Assembly (NCBI GenBank): GCA_016649895.1
Contig: JAENWR010000014.1
Location: 1 to 49,512 of the forward strand
Direction: 5' to 3'
Source: Acidimicrobiia bacterium
GTDB taxonomy: Bacteria > Actinomycetota > Acidimicrobiia > Acidimicrobiales > SKKL01
DNA: 49,512 nt
The translations under genes were made by a program, and so were the position numbers. This document shows positions 33,899-41,346 of the stretch, one piece after another. Under the pieces are notes generated by a model. That model had not been told where the DNA came from, did no database searches, and worked only from the letters and a program-made list of their open reading frames with translations. Numbering within the stretch: position 1 is the first letter of the stretch; each line of letters begins with the position of its first letter.

Positions 33899-35286
33899 GT
33901 GACGACCGTTGGGGGTCACCCGGCCCGCCGAGCGCTCGTCCAGTTGTTGCGGTTGTCGAGCGATCCCGACGGTCTGTCGGGCGACGGCATCACCTCTTGG
34001 GCTGCACCGCAACTCGTGGAACGGCTGGGAGCAGGCGGCCTCGTCGCTCTGCTGGCGTCGATCGGCGGGAGCGAGATCGCCCACGTGGAGGAGCTCAGCC
34101 CAATGCGGTGATGGCCGACTTGCGCTGGCGCGACCGCCGGCGGCATGTCGCGTGTGTTGTCGAAGCCGTCGATCCCCACCGCGTCATCTCGGTGGACGCT
34201 CAGCGTCCAGACTGGCCGCTGGCCGACGCCGACCTTGGCCCCACCGTGACATGGGCCGAACTGGCGGGTCAGGCGTCGGTCGAGCGCTCGTCGACGCTTC
34301 CCGCCGACCTCGCCGCCAGCATCGATCGCCGTCTGGCATCGGCGAGGCTGGCGATGCGGTCTCCAGCCGTCGCCGCGGCCGTCGTCTACAAGGGGGAGCT
34401 GGCACATGTGAGCTGTGTCGGTGCCGCTGACGTGTTCCCTCTGGCCGCGGCACATAGACGTTGCGGGCTGCGGATCGGATCGATCACCAAGACCATCACG
34501 GCCATTGCAGTGATGCGTCTCGTCGAGCGCGGTGTCATCGATCTCGACGCCCCCGCCAACTCGCTGTTGAACCAGACGCGCATCACCTGTGAGGTCCCGG
34601 GAGCCGCCCCCGTGACCGTTCGCCATCTCCTGACCCACACCGCGGGACTCCCGCGCAACCGCGAGGGGTTCGACATCGCGGTCCCGTCAGACCAACCACT
34701 GCCGCCGCTCGGCGAGTTCTACGGGCCGGAGTTCGCCTCGGTGCGGCCCCCAGGCCAACGGGAGTACTCCAACGACGGCTATGGGCTGCTCGCGCTCTTG
34801 GTCGAGGACGTCACCGGCGAGAGGTTCGAGGACCACCTGATCGGCAACGTTTTCGAACCCTTGGGTATGCATGACACTGGTTGTGAGGACGAGCCGAGAA
34901 CCGCTGACTGCTACAGAGGACTCGATGTGCGCTGCGGTGTCGTTGCCACGGCTCCCGCGACCCGCGACGCCACCCGCGGCGGGGGCAGCGTGGTCACCAC
35001 CATCGAAGACCTCGCCACCTACGTGCGCGCCCTCATGTCACACGACGGGCTTCCGGGGCTGCTCGGCCATCGCGACGGCATCAGGGTCTTCGAATCGCGA
35101 GAGGCGTTCGGCGAACACATCGGCTACTTCACGGGCGGCATGTACGGAGCGCAAGCCGACATCCGCTTCGCCCCCGGCCGAGACATCGGCATCGCCGTCT
35201 TCGCCAACGTCTACAGCCGCTACTCCGGCGCTCTGTTCACGAGCGCCAGCCATCAGATCCTGGGCGACCTCCTCGCAGCCGGTTGA
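33899..35286 (+). pseudogene. Beta-lactamase family serine hydrolase (penicillin-binding-like), single frameshift
   Basis: GTG 33899 opens an N-terminal domain of about 130 residues (LVQLLRLSSDPDGLSGDG, LLASIGGSEIAHVEELSP). At CCC 34099-34101 the frame changes; one added C joins EELSP to NAVMADLRWRDRRRHVACVV, and the frame runs to 35286. The beta-lactamase/class C-like domain has the SxxK nucleophile (RIGSITKTITAIAVMRL), an HTAGLPRN segment, YSN (REYSNDGYGLLALLVED) and a C-terminal GGMYGAQADIRF. It probably hydrolyses an ester or peptide; no signal peptide is seen, so it is likely cytosolic. Adjacent to the PIN toxin gene, with 3 bp between stops. Confidence 0.82.
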
Positions 35287-35289
35287 CGG

Positions 35290-35667
35290 TCAGGGATGTA
35301 CCAGCTCGACGTGACAGCCGGATGCTGCGGCGAGCTGCTCGATGTCCTCGAGGTCGACGGTCACGATCTCGTGTCCATCTGCCGCCAGCAGCACGACCGC
35401 CGCATCGATCACATCGGATAGGCCTGCTGCAGCGAGGAGCTGCCCGGCGGCTCGCGCCAGGGCTTCGTCGAGAGCACGGACATCGATTCCGCTGAGCGCT
35501 TGAGACAGGCGGGCTTGGTGCGGCCCCCCACGCCACACCTGCCCGAGAACTCCAGCGTGGGTGAGCGGTGGAGCGCCCTCCATCTGAGCGGCCTTGAGCC
35601 GAACCCACATCGGTCGCTCGTTCCGCTCCAGCGCGACGAGCGCCCCGCTGTCGAGCACGAGCCTCAC
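35290..35667 (-). CDS. PIN domain ribonuclease toxin (VapC-like), no antitoxin seen
   Basis: A 125-residue PIN-domain protein from GTG 35667. Acidic residues fit the family: D in LVLDSGALVALERNE, E/D in the middle, D in LLAAAGLSDVIDAAVVLLA and TVDLEDIEQL at the end. VapC toxins cleave RNA when freed from the antitoxin. No VapB-like gene is found upstream, where only truncated gene fragments lie (35690 onward), so the antitoxin may have been lost or may be encoded elsewhere. Alternatively this PIN protein is inactive or a house-keeping nuclease. Confidence 0.83.
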   Translation of the reverse strand: MRLVLDSGALVALERNERPMWVRLKAAQMEGAPPLTHAGVLGQVWRGGPHQARLSQALSGIDVRALDEALARAAGQLLAAAGLSDVIDAAVVLLAADGHEIVTVDLEDIEQLAAASGCHVELVHP

Positions 35668-35689
35668 GCGGACCGCTGCCCGGCTGGCC

Positions 35690-36055
35690 GACGCTCGCCG
35701 CGAGGTAGGTGGTGGGCTCGTCGAGGAGCAGCACCGAGGTCTGCTGGCAGAGGCAGGTGGCGAGCCACACCCGTTGGCGCTCGCCACCCGACAGGGCGTC
35801 GACGCCGCGGTCGGCCATGTCGGTGACTCCGGTGACCTCCATCGCCCACTCGATGGCGGCGGCACCGCGAGGGTCGTCGCCGCGCCAGCCGCGTCGGTGG
35901 GGGTGGCGACCACGTCGCGCACGCAGACGCCGCTCGGGGTCGGCCGGCTCTGGGTGAGGAGCAGGGCCGACGTGCCGTCGTCGAAGGTGACGTCGCCGCG
36001 GCTCGGGGCGTGGAGGCGGGCGAGGGCGCGCAGCAGTGGTGACGGGCACTCCCTC
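35690..36055 (-). pseudogene. Fragment of ABC transporter ATP-binding protein
   Basis: Two frames together give a central piece of an ATPase of the iron-siderophore (FecE-like) class: LLRALARLHAPSRGDVTF, the Q-loop region, the signature DALSGGERQRVWLAT and Walker B LLLDEPTTYL. The Walker A loop before LLRAL and everything after the D-loop are absent, so the gene is truncated on both sides. The frames meet at GGGGG (35899-35903, plus strand), where one more base would join VRDVVAT to PHRRGWRGDD. The missing ends mean it is a true remnant. Confidence 0.75.
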
Positions 36056-36280
36056 CACATCGAGATCATCGGCTGGAGGCCGTCGGCGAGGACAGGCAGA
36101 TCGGGTACCAGCGCCAGGCACGCCACGCCGAGCGACAGCCCCGCCGCCTCGGTCATCGCGAGCACGTCGCGGTCGACGGGGCGCAGCCCGTGCCCGGCCG
36201 GCCGCCGCGCCGTAGGCGGCGATGGCGTCGGGGCCGACGAGGTTGAGGTCCCACTTGCCCGAGCCGCGCGTGCAGGCCGG
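36056..36280 (-). pseudogene. Unidentified gene fragment
   Basis: Good coding statistics on the minus strand but no start or natural end: GKWDLNLVGPDAIAAYG (about 36200-36270) in one frame and VDRDVLAMTEAAGLSLGVAC continuing LALVPDLPVLADGL (about 36065-36170) in another. I do not recognise the family. It abuts the ABC fragment and the tail fragment at 36289, so it looks like part of a rearranged patch. Confidence 0.4.
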
Positions 36281-36288
36281 CGACCCGT

Positions 36289-36375
36289 GCCACCGACTCG
36301 TTCGGGCGCTACGCGGTCGTCGACGCGTTCGTCACGCCGGACCACCTCGAACGGTTGTGGACGTTGCCCTCATGA
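36289..36375 (+). pseudogene. 3' tail of a lost plus-strand gene
   Basis: The frame ATDSFGRYAVVDAFVTPDHL then ERLWTLPS and TGA has clean coding character and stops in an ATGA overlap with the NERD gene start (36372), the sign of a former upstream operon partner. No start or body remains upstream; the sequence there belongs to minus-strand fragments. Family not recognised. Confidence 0.35.
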
Positions 36376-36899
36376 CCGGCGGTGGGGCGCCGATCCAGAT
36401 AGGGATGGCCGTTCGATTCGCCCCCCGCCAGGAGCAGGTCCACCTGGATGCCCTCGAGGGCACGGGCGCGATCGTGCTGCACGACCAATCAGTGCCTGGC
36501 TCGGCGGCCCGGGCCGAGCGTGTGGTGGTCGCTCCGTCGGGCATCTGGGTGATCACGACGAAGCACTTCGACGGGCAGGTGCAGAAGCGTGACGTCGGAA
36601 CGTTCTTCTCGATGGACTGGCGCCTCTACGTCGGTCGCCGCGACGTGACGCGCTTGCTCGGGGCCGCGTCGCGCACGGCCCGAGCACTGCGCTCGGCGAT
36701 CTGCGACGACGACTGCGCCGTACCGGTCCTTCCCGTGCTCTGCCTTCCCGAGGCCGAGTGGAGCTGGTTCGCCAAGCCCTTCCAGATGTGCGGTGTGGTC
36801 GTCGCCTCGCCGAACGCCGTCCTGAAGCTGGTGGCCCAGCCGGGGGCGTTCGGCCCCGACGACCTCGACCGCCTCGCTGACGAGCTGCGCGCCGCCTGA
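36372..36899 (+). CDS. NERD domain protein (nuclease-related)
   Basis: A 175-residue protein. The NERD core is visible: LEGTGAIVLHDQSVPGSAARAE, then VVVAPSGIWVITTKHFDGQV, which matches the (I/V)DH(I/V)hVxPxGhxxIExK-like catalytic pattern, here with Asp/Glu-poor HFDG, and DVTRLLGAASRTARALRSAI, a conserved helix. NERD proteins are distant relatives of Holliday-junction and Mrr-type nucleases and often occur with DNA-processing proteins. Size is small, a stand-alone domain. ATG 36372 overlaps the stop of the tail fragment upstream. Confidence 0.78.
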   Translation: MTGGGAPIQIGMAVRFAPRQEQVHLDALEGTGAIVLHDQSVPGSAARAERVVVAPSGIWVITTKHFDGQVQKRDVGTFFSMDWRLYVGRRDVTRLLGAASRTARALRSAICDDDCAVPVLPVLCLPEAEWSWFAKPFQMCGVVVASPNAVLKLVAQPGAFGPDDLDRLADELRAA

Positions 36900-36917
36900 G
36901 CGGGAACCGCCTGATCG

Positions 36918-37958
36918 CTACAACAGCTCGACCAGGTCGAGCTGCTCGACGGCGCGGGAGAAGCGCGTGTCCATGCACTCGATGAGCGCCCGCTGGCGCG
37001 GGTCGCTGAGGTCCATGCCCCGGCAGGCCACCACGGGGTAGACCAGGCAGAAGAGCGCTGCCTTGCGGTAGCGCAGCCACTCGGCTTCGCGGTCGAGGTC
37101 GGCGACCCCGCCGGCTTCGAGCCCGTCGCACCATCGGTCGAAGAGGCGGCGCTCGTGGGCTGCGGCGTCCTCACTGCGGAGGCTCTGGGTAGCGAAGTAC
37201 GCCAGGTCGTACACGCCGCTGCCGGTGCCGATGAGCTGGAAGTCGAGCAACGCCGGCTGGCCGGTGTCGTCGAAGAGCATGTTGTCGGCGCGGTAGTCGC
37301 CGTGGCAGAGGGTGGTGGGCTCCTGGGCGAGGTCGGCGAGGAGGTGGGCGATGGAGTCAGCGAAGTGTGGGCCGATGTCGCGGATGGAAGCGGGCAGGTC
37401 GTGCTCGGCGGTGAGCTTCGCCCAGCCCTCGGCGAACACCGACGGCAACACCGCCGGGTAGATGGGGTCGCCGAGGTGGACGGTGAGGCCCGCGGTGGCC
37501 ATGGCCTCGGCCCGACCCCACCACTGGGCGTGCCAGCGGGCCAACGCATCGACCGCCTGCTCGGCGTCGGCGAGGTCCATCCCCTCCAGCTGGTCGACGC
37601 AGCGCAGCTGGCCGAGGTCTTCCATCACCACGACGAACCGGCTGGTCTCCTCGTCGACCTCAGCGTGGTGGAAGGTGGGGATCCGCACCGGCACCTCGCA
37701 GCCGAGCTGCTCGAAGAAGTGGACCTCGCGGATGTACATCCGCAGGATGGTGGAGGTGAACACGGCGGCTTCGTCGAGAGCGGGCAGCTTCACCACCACG
37801 CTGTCGGGGCAGCCGTCGCCGGTGAGGCGCACCCGGTAGAGGGCGCTGCTGACGCCGATCCCCACGCCGATCTGGGTCACCTCGGCGGTGTGGCACGGGA
37901 GGCCGGCGGAATCGGTCAGCCACTCGGCGGTGATGTCGTCGATCGTCGTCGGGATCAT
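36918..37958 (-). CDS. Phosphotransferase family protein (ecdysteroid kinase/aminoglycoside phosphotransferase-like)
   Basis: A 346-residue kinase-fold enzyme. Key motifs: a Gly-rich N-lobe GVGIGVSSALYRVRL, VVVKLP (the ATP lysine), the catalytic loop LCHGDYRADNMLFDD with Brenner Asp and Asn, and metal-binding LLDFQLIGTGSGVYDLAYF. The pattern HGDYRADN fits the EcKinase/DUF1679-like group in actinobacteria, whose substrates (steroids, sugars, drugs) are mostly unknown. ATG 37958 is chosen since the N-lobe begins soon after. It is divergent from the His-rich membrane protein gene with 31 bp between starts. Confidence 0.87.
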   Translation of the reverse strand: MIPTTIDDITAEWLTDSAGLPCHTAEVTQIGVGIGVSSALYRVRLTGDGCPDSVVVKLPALDEAAVFTSTILRMYIREVHFFEQLGCEVPVRIPTFHHAEVDEETSRFVVVMEDLGQLRCVDQLEGMDLADAEQAVDALARWHAQWWGRAEAMATAGLTVHLGDPIYPAVLPSVFAEGWAKLTAEHDLPASIRDIGPHFADSIAHLLADLAQEPTTLCHGDYRADNMLFDDTGQPALLDFQLIGTGSGVYDLAYFATQSLRSEDAAAHERRLFDRWCDGLEAGGVADLDREAEWLRYRKAALFCLVYPVVACRGMDLSDPRQRALIECMDTRFSRAVEQLDLVELL

Positions 37959-37989
37959 GGGCCACAGGATGCCAGAGGTAGTGTGCCGC

Positions 37990-39135
37990 ATGTCACATTT
38001 CATTCACCGGCACCCCAGCGCCGTGCTCGTGGTCGCGGGATCTCTGGGAGCTGGCTCCATCCATGCGGCCGCCGCCGGCTCACATTCCGAGCTCCGGCTC
38101 CTCCCGACGCTGTTCGCCATCGCTGCGGTGCTGCAGATCGGGTGGGGCGTGGTGGCGGTGGTGCGGGAGTCGCGCTGGGCGCTGGCGGTGGGCATCGCCA
38201 TCAACGGCGTGGCCGCGGCGGCGTGGCTCGCCAACCGGCTGGTGGGGATCTCGGCCATCGAGGGTCTGGCGTCGGGTCAGGCCATGGGGCTGCAGGACGG
38301 GATGGCGGTCGGGCTCGAGGTGTTGGTGGTCGTGGCGGGCTCCGTGGCGTTGGTGCGGCACGGCTCGCCGCGTCGGTGGGCGCCGGTGGCGCCGGTGTTC
38401 GCCGCGCTGGTCCTGGTGGCCGCGGTGCCGGCGATGGCAACGCCGCACGCCCACTCCGGCGAGCACCATGAGGATGCGGGCCACGAGGATGCGGGCCACG
38501 ACGACGTCGCTCACGGCGACGGGGGGCATCACGACGAGCCGGCCAGCGACGCACCGACCGAGGTCGCCCTCGTCACCGACGCGGACCTGGGCTACCCGGC
38601 CAGCTTCGTCGGGTGGCTCGACACGGCCGAGTCGCCGGCGGCACGGGCGCGGGCCCAGCGGCTGGTCATCGCCACCAACGCCGGCATGGAGCGGTACCCC
38701 GACGAGGCGTCACTCGTGGCCGACGGCTACACGTCGATCGGTGATGGCTCCACCGGGTGGGAGCACTACATCCACGTCGGGCGCATCGCCGACGACCGCG
38801 TTCTCGACCCGTCGGCCATCGAGTCGGTGGTGCTGAAGGTGAACGACGACGGCACCAAGGAGGTGGCGTCGGCCATGTACCTGCTGGGCTTCGGCACCAC
38901 CATGGACGACGTGCCCGACATCGCCGGCGAGCTCACGGCATGGCACGACCACCAGAACCTGTGCTGGGAGGGGGCCCGGGTGGTGGGCACGACCCGGGCG
39001 ACGGGCAAGTGCGAGCGCGGTGCGCTGCGGGCCACCCAGCCGATGCTCCACGTGTGGGTGACCGACCACGAGTGCGGCCCGTTCGCGGGCATCGAGGGCT
39101 CACACGGCGGGGGTTGCGCCGGCCACGAGCACTAG
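37990..39135 (+). CDS. Membrane protein with His-rich linker and C-terminal domain of unknown function
   Basis: A 381-residue protein with about five membrane helices in residues 1-160 (LRLLPTLFAIAAVLQIGWGV, WALAVGIAINGVAAAAWL). The linker is His/Asp/Glu-rich (HAHSGEHHEDAGHEDAGHDD, followed by further HGDGGHHDE), with two near-perfect EDAGH pentads, suggesting metal binding. The outer C-terminal domain (about 185-381) holds DGYTSIGDGSTGWEHYI, SAMYLLGFGTTMDDVPDIAG, Cys pairs in NLCWEG, KCERG, HECGP and a His/Gly/Cys tail (GGGCAGHEH). I do not know a named family for it. Copper or zinc handling at the envelope is a guess from the His and Cys content. Confidence 0.7.
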   Translation: MSHFIHRHPSAVLVVAGSLGAGSIHAAAAGSHSELRLLPTLFAIAAVLQIGWGVVAVVRESRWALAVGIAINGVAAAAWLANRLVGISAIEGLASGQAMGLQDGMAVGLEVLVVVAGSVALVRHGSPRRWAPVAPVFAALVLVAAVPAMATPHAHSGEHHEDAGHEDAGHDDVAHGDGGHHDEPASDAPTEVALVTDADLGYPASFVGWLDTAESPAARARAQRLVIATNAGMERYPDEASLVADGYTSIGDGSTGWEHYIHVGRIADDRVLDPSAIESVVLKVNDDGTKEVASAMYLLGFGTTMDDVPDIAGELTAWHDHQNLCWEGARVVGTTRATGKCERGALRATQPMLHVWVTDHECGPFAGIEGSHGGGCAGHEH

Positions 39136-39611
39136 CGGGTCGGCACGCCCGACCACCGGGCGATCTCGCTCTCGAGGTCGAGCGGCTCGACGGTCGCCGT
39201 GTGCTCGAAGTCGCCCCACTGCTCGCGCGGCAGCATCCACATGATCTCGAACTCGTTGCCGTCGGGGTCGGCGCCGTAGATGCTCTTGGTGGCGCCGTGG
39301 CTCGACTCACCGACGTAGGCGCCGGCGTCGTGCAGCGTGCGGCGGGCATCGACGAGCTCGTCGACGGTGTCGACCTGCCAGGCGAGGTGGTACAGCCCGA
39401 CGGTGCCGCGCACCCGGGGCCCGCCGGCGCCGCCGACGCCGAACAGGCCCAGGTCGTGGTGGTTCCCCGATTTCGGTAGCCGCAGGAACGCGGCTCTACC
39501 GGGCTCACTCGTGACGACCTCCATGGCGAAGGTCTCGGTGTAGAACCGCACGGAGCGATCCACATCGGCCACGAAGAGGACAGCGTGGTTCAGCCGTCTC
39601 GGGGAGATCAT
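39132..39611 (-). CDS. VOC family protein (extradiol dioxygenase-like)
   Basis: A 159-residue protein of two VOC modules. MISPRRLNHAVLFVADVDRS supplies the first His, LYHLAWQVDTVDEL the second, and GNEFEIMWML the Glu, forming a probable 2-His-1-carboxylate metal site. Size fits single-domain members of catechol dioxygenase-like proteins. It overlaps the convergent His-rich protein gene by 4 bp and begins 3 bp after the YceI gene stop, so it shares the YceI transcript and the MarR-type control site. Confidence 0.87.
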   Translation of the reverse strand: MISPRRLNHAVLFVADVDRSVRFYTETFAMEVVTSEPGRAAFLRLPKSGNHHDLGLFGVGGAGGPRVRGTVGLYHLAWQVDTVDELVDARRTLHDAGAYVGESSHGATKSIYGADPDGNEFEIMWMLPREQWGDFEHTATVEPLDLESEIARWSGVPTR

Positions 39612-39614
39612 CGG

Positions 39615-40181
39615 TCAGCCCTCGTCGGAGCTCTTGATGGCCGAGAGGTCGAACTCGAGGGTGACCTTCTCGCTGACGAGCACGCCGCCGGCCTCGAGCG
39701 CAGCGTTCCAGTTGACACCCCAGTCCTTGCGGTTGATGGTGGTCGTGCCCTCGAACCCGATGCGGGTGTTGCCGAACGGGTCGACGGCGGTGCCGGTGAA
39801 CTCGAGCTCGACGTCGACCGGCTTGGTGACGTCCTTGATGGTGAGGTCGCCGGTGACGCGGAAGTTGTCGTCGCCCACGGGCTCGACGGCGGTCGACGTG
39901 AAGGTGATGGTGGGGTACGTCTCCATGTCGAAGAAGTCGTTGCTGCGCAGGTGGCCGTCGCGGTCGGCGTTGCCGGAGTCGATGCTGGCGGCCTGGATGG
40001 TGAGCTGCGCCGTCGAGTTGGCGGGGTTCTCGGCGTCGAGGACTCCAGAGCCCTCCACCTCCTTGAACGAACCGCGCACCTTGGTGACCATGGCGTGACG
40101 GGCGGTGAAGCCGATCCGGCTGTGGCTGGGGTCGAGGGTGTAGTCGCCGGACAGGGTGGCGGGGATGGTGCTGGTGCTCAT
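39615..40181 (-). CDS. YceI family lipid-binding protein
   Basis: A 188-residue lipocalin-like protein. It begins MSTSTIPATLSGDYTLDPSH with SRIGFTARHAMVTKVRGSF, the YceI start pattern, followed by STAQLTIQAASIDSGNADRD, HLRSNDFFDMETYPTITF, VTGDLTIKDVTKPVDVELEF and KDWGVNWN. No signal peptide is seen, so this member is cytosolic. YceI proteins bind isoprenoid-type lipids. AGGAG lies 7-11 bases before ATG 40181. It is divergent from the MarR gene across a double operator, so MarR probably represses it. Confidence 0.92.
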   Translation of the reverse strand: MSTSTIPATLSGDYTLDPSHSRIGFTARHAMVTKVRGSFKEVEGSGVLDAENPANSTAQLTIQAASIDSGNADRDGHLRSNDFFDMETYPTITFTSTAVEPVGDDNFRVTGDLTIKDVTKPVDVELEFTGTAVDPFGNTRIGFEGTTTINRKDWGVNWNAALEAGGVLVSEKVTLEFDLSAIKSSDEG

Positions 40182-40204
40182 GGTGGATCTCCTGGGACGA
40201 ATTG

Positions 40205-40242
40205 GTTGATACATCTACCACTAACCTGGGTGATGTATCAAC
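40205..40242. promoter_or_regulatory. MarR-type double operator between yceI-like and marR-like genes
   Basis: GTTGATACATC (40205-40215) and GATGTATCAAC (40232-40242) are perfect 11-bp arms separated by 16 bases. Each also contains a TGATnnATC-type pseudo-palindrome, so each arm may bind one MarR dimer. They lie 24 bases upstream of the MarR start and of the YceI start alike. Shared control of both genes is the simplest reading. Confidence 0.7.
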
Positions 40243-40265
40243 TATTCCCACCTAGGCTGGATCTC

Positions 40266-40724
40266 ATGACCGACTGGCTGACCTCCGAGCAGCAACGGGC
40301 CTGGGTCGCCCTCCAGAAGATGCAGCTCCGCCTCACCGGACGCCTGGCCAGCGACCTGGCCGCCCACTCGGGCCTGTCGTACCAGGACTACACGGTGCTG
40401 GTGGCCCTCACCGCCGACCCATGTGGTCGACAGCGCCCCCACGAGCTCGGCACCAGCCTCGGTTGGGAGAAGAGCCGGGTCTCCCACCACATCAACCGCA
40501 TGGTGGCGCGTGGCCTGGTGGCCAAGGAACGTTGCGACTCCGACGGGCGCGGGACCGAGGTTGTCGTGACAGATCAGGGCCGGCGCGAGATCGAGGCCGC
40601 GGCACCGAGCCACGTGGCGGCGGTGCGCGACCTGTTCATCGACGTGCTGACCGCCGAGCAACTCGCCACCATCGGGGGGGCGGCCGAGGCTGTGCTCGCC
40701 CGGTTGGCGCTGGACGACCGCTGA
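40266..40724 (+). CDS. MarR family transcriptional regulator
   Basis: A 152-residue winged-helix protein. The core includes GLSYQDYTVLVALTAD, the recognition helix region GTSLGWEKSRVSHHINRMVA and the wing RGLVAKERCDSDGRGTEVVV, followed by dimer helices. Two cysteines (in DPCGRQ and RCDSDG) could be redox sensors, though this is speculative. It is divergent from the YceI gene with operator-like repeats between, and 18 bp upstream of the flavodoxin-like reductase gene, which may be co-regulated. Confidence 0.92.
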   Translation: MTDWLTSEQQRAWVALQKMQLRLTGRLASDLAAHSGLSYQDYTVLVALTADPCGRQRPHELGTSLGWEKSRVSHHINRMVARGLVAKERCDSDGRGTEVVVTDQGRREIEAAAPSHVAAVRDLFIDVLTAEQLATIGGAAEAVLARLALDDR

Positions 40725-40742
40725 CCTGGGTATGGGGGGTGG

Positions 40743-41336
40743 ATGGATGCAATCGCGCTCAACTGTTCGCTCAAGTCGGCCGGCGGGTCCACCCAGGTGC
40801 TCCTCGATGAGGTCGCCGACGCGCTGCGGTCTCACGACGTGGGCACCACCTCGGTGCGGGTGGTCGATCTCGACATCAAGCCGGGGGTGGCCTCCGACGA
40901 GGGCGACGGCGACGCATGGCCCGACCTTCGCCGCCAGATCCTCGATGCCGACATCGTGGTCCTCGGCACCCCGATCTGGCTGGGGCAGCCGTCGTCGGTC
41001 GTGAAGCGGGTGCTCGAGCGGATGGACGCCTTCCTCGGCGAGACCGACGATCAAGGCCGGATGATCAGTTACGACAAGGTGGCGCTCGTCGCCGTGGTGG
41101 GCAACGAGGACGGAGCGCACCACGTGTCGGCCGAGCTGTACCAGGCGCTCAACGACGTGGGCTTCACCCTGCCAGCGAGCGCGGTGACCTATTGGGTGGG
41201 TGAGGCGATGCAGGGCATCGACTACAAGGACAAGCACCCGCGCCCGGAGAAGACCCAGAGCGCGACCGAGGGTGCGGTGCGCAATGCCGTGCACCTGGCG
41301 CGCCTGCTCAACGCGCAGGGCTATCCCGCAGGCTGA
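40743..41336 (+). CDS. NAD(P)H-dependent FMN reductase / flavodoxin-like oxidoreductase
   Basis: A 197-residue protein with a flavodoxin-like fold. The first strand and phosphate loop (AIALNCSLKSAGGSTQVL) bind FMN, and VVLGTPIWLGQPSSVVKRVLER is the second FMN loop of NADPH-dependent FMN reductases. ADIVV and a conserved HH in EDGAHHVSAELYQALNDVGF follow. GGGGGGTGG precedes ATG 40743. It follows the MarR gene on the same strand and may belong to its regulon, for example in quinone or nitro-compound reduction. Confidence 0.88.
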   Translation: MDAIALNCSLKSAGGSTQVLLDEVADALRSHDVGTTSVRVVDLDIKPGVASDEGDGDAWPDLRRQILDADIVVLGTPIWLGQPSSVVKRVLERMDAFLGETDDQGRMISYDKVALVAVVGNEDGAHHVSAELYQALNDVGFTLPASAVTYWVGEAMQGIDYKDKHPRPEKTQSATEGAVRNAVHLARLLNAQGYPAG

Positions 41337-41346
41337 CCCTGGGGCG

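Noticed and set aside
35237-35668. Continuous ABC-ATPase frame running into the PIN toxin gene
   Set aside because: The overlap is an out-of-frame read-through; the PIN frame with GTG 35667 explains this stretch better, and the ATPase sequence ends at its D-loop.
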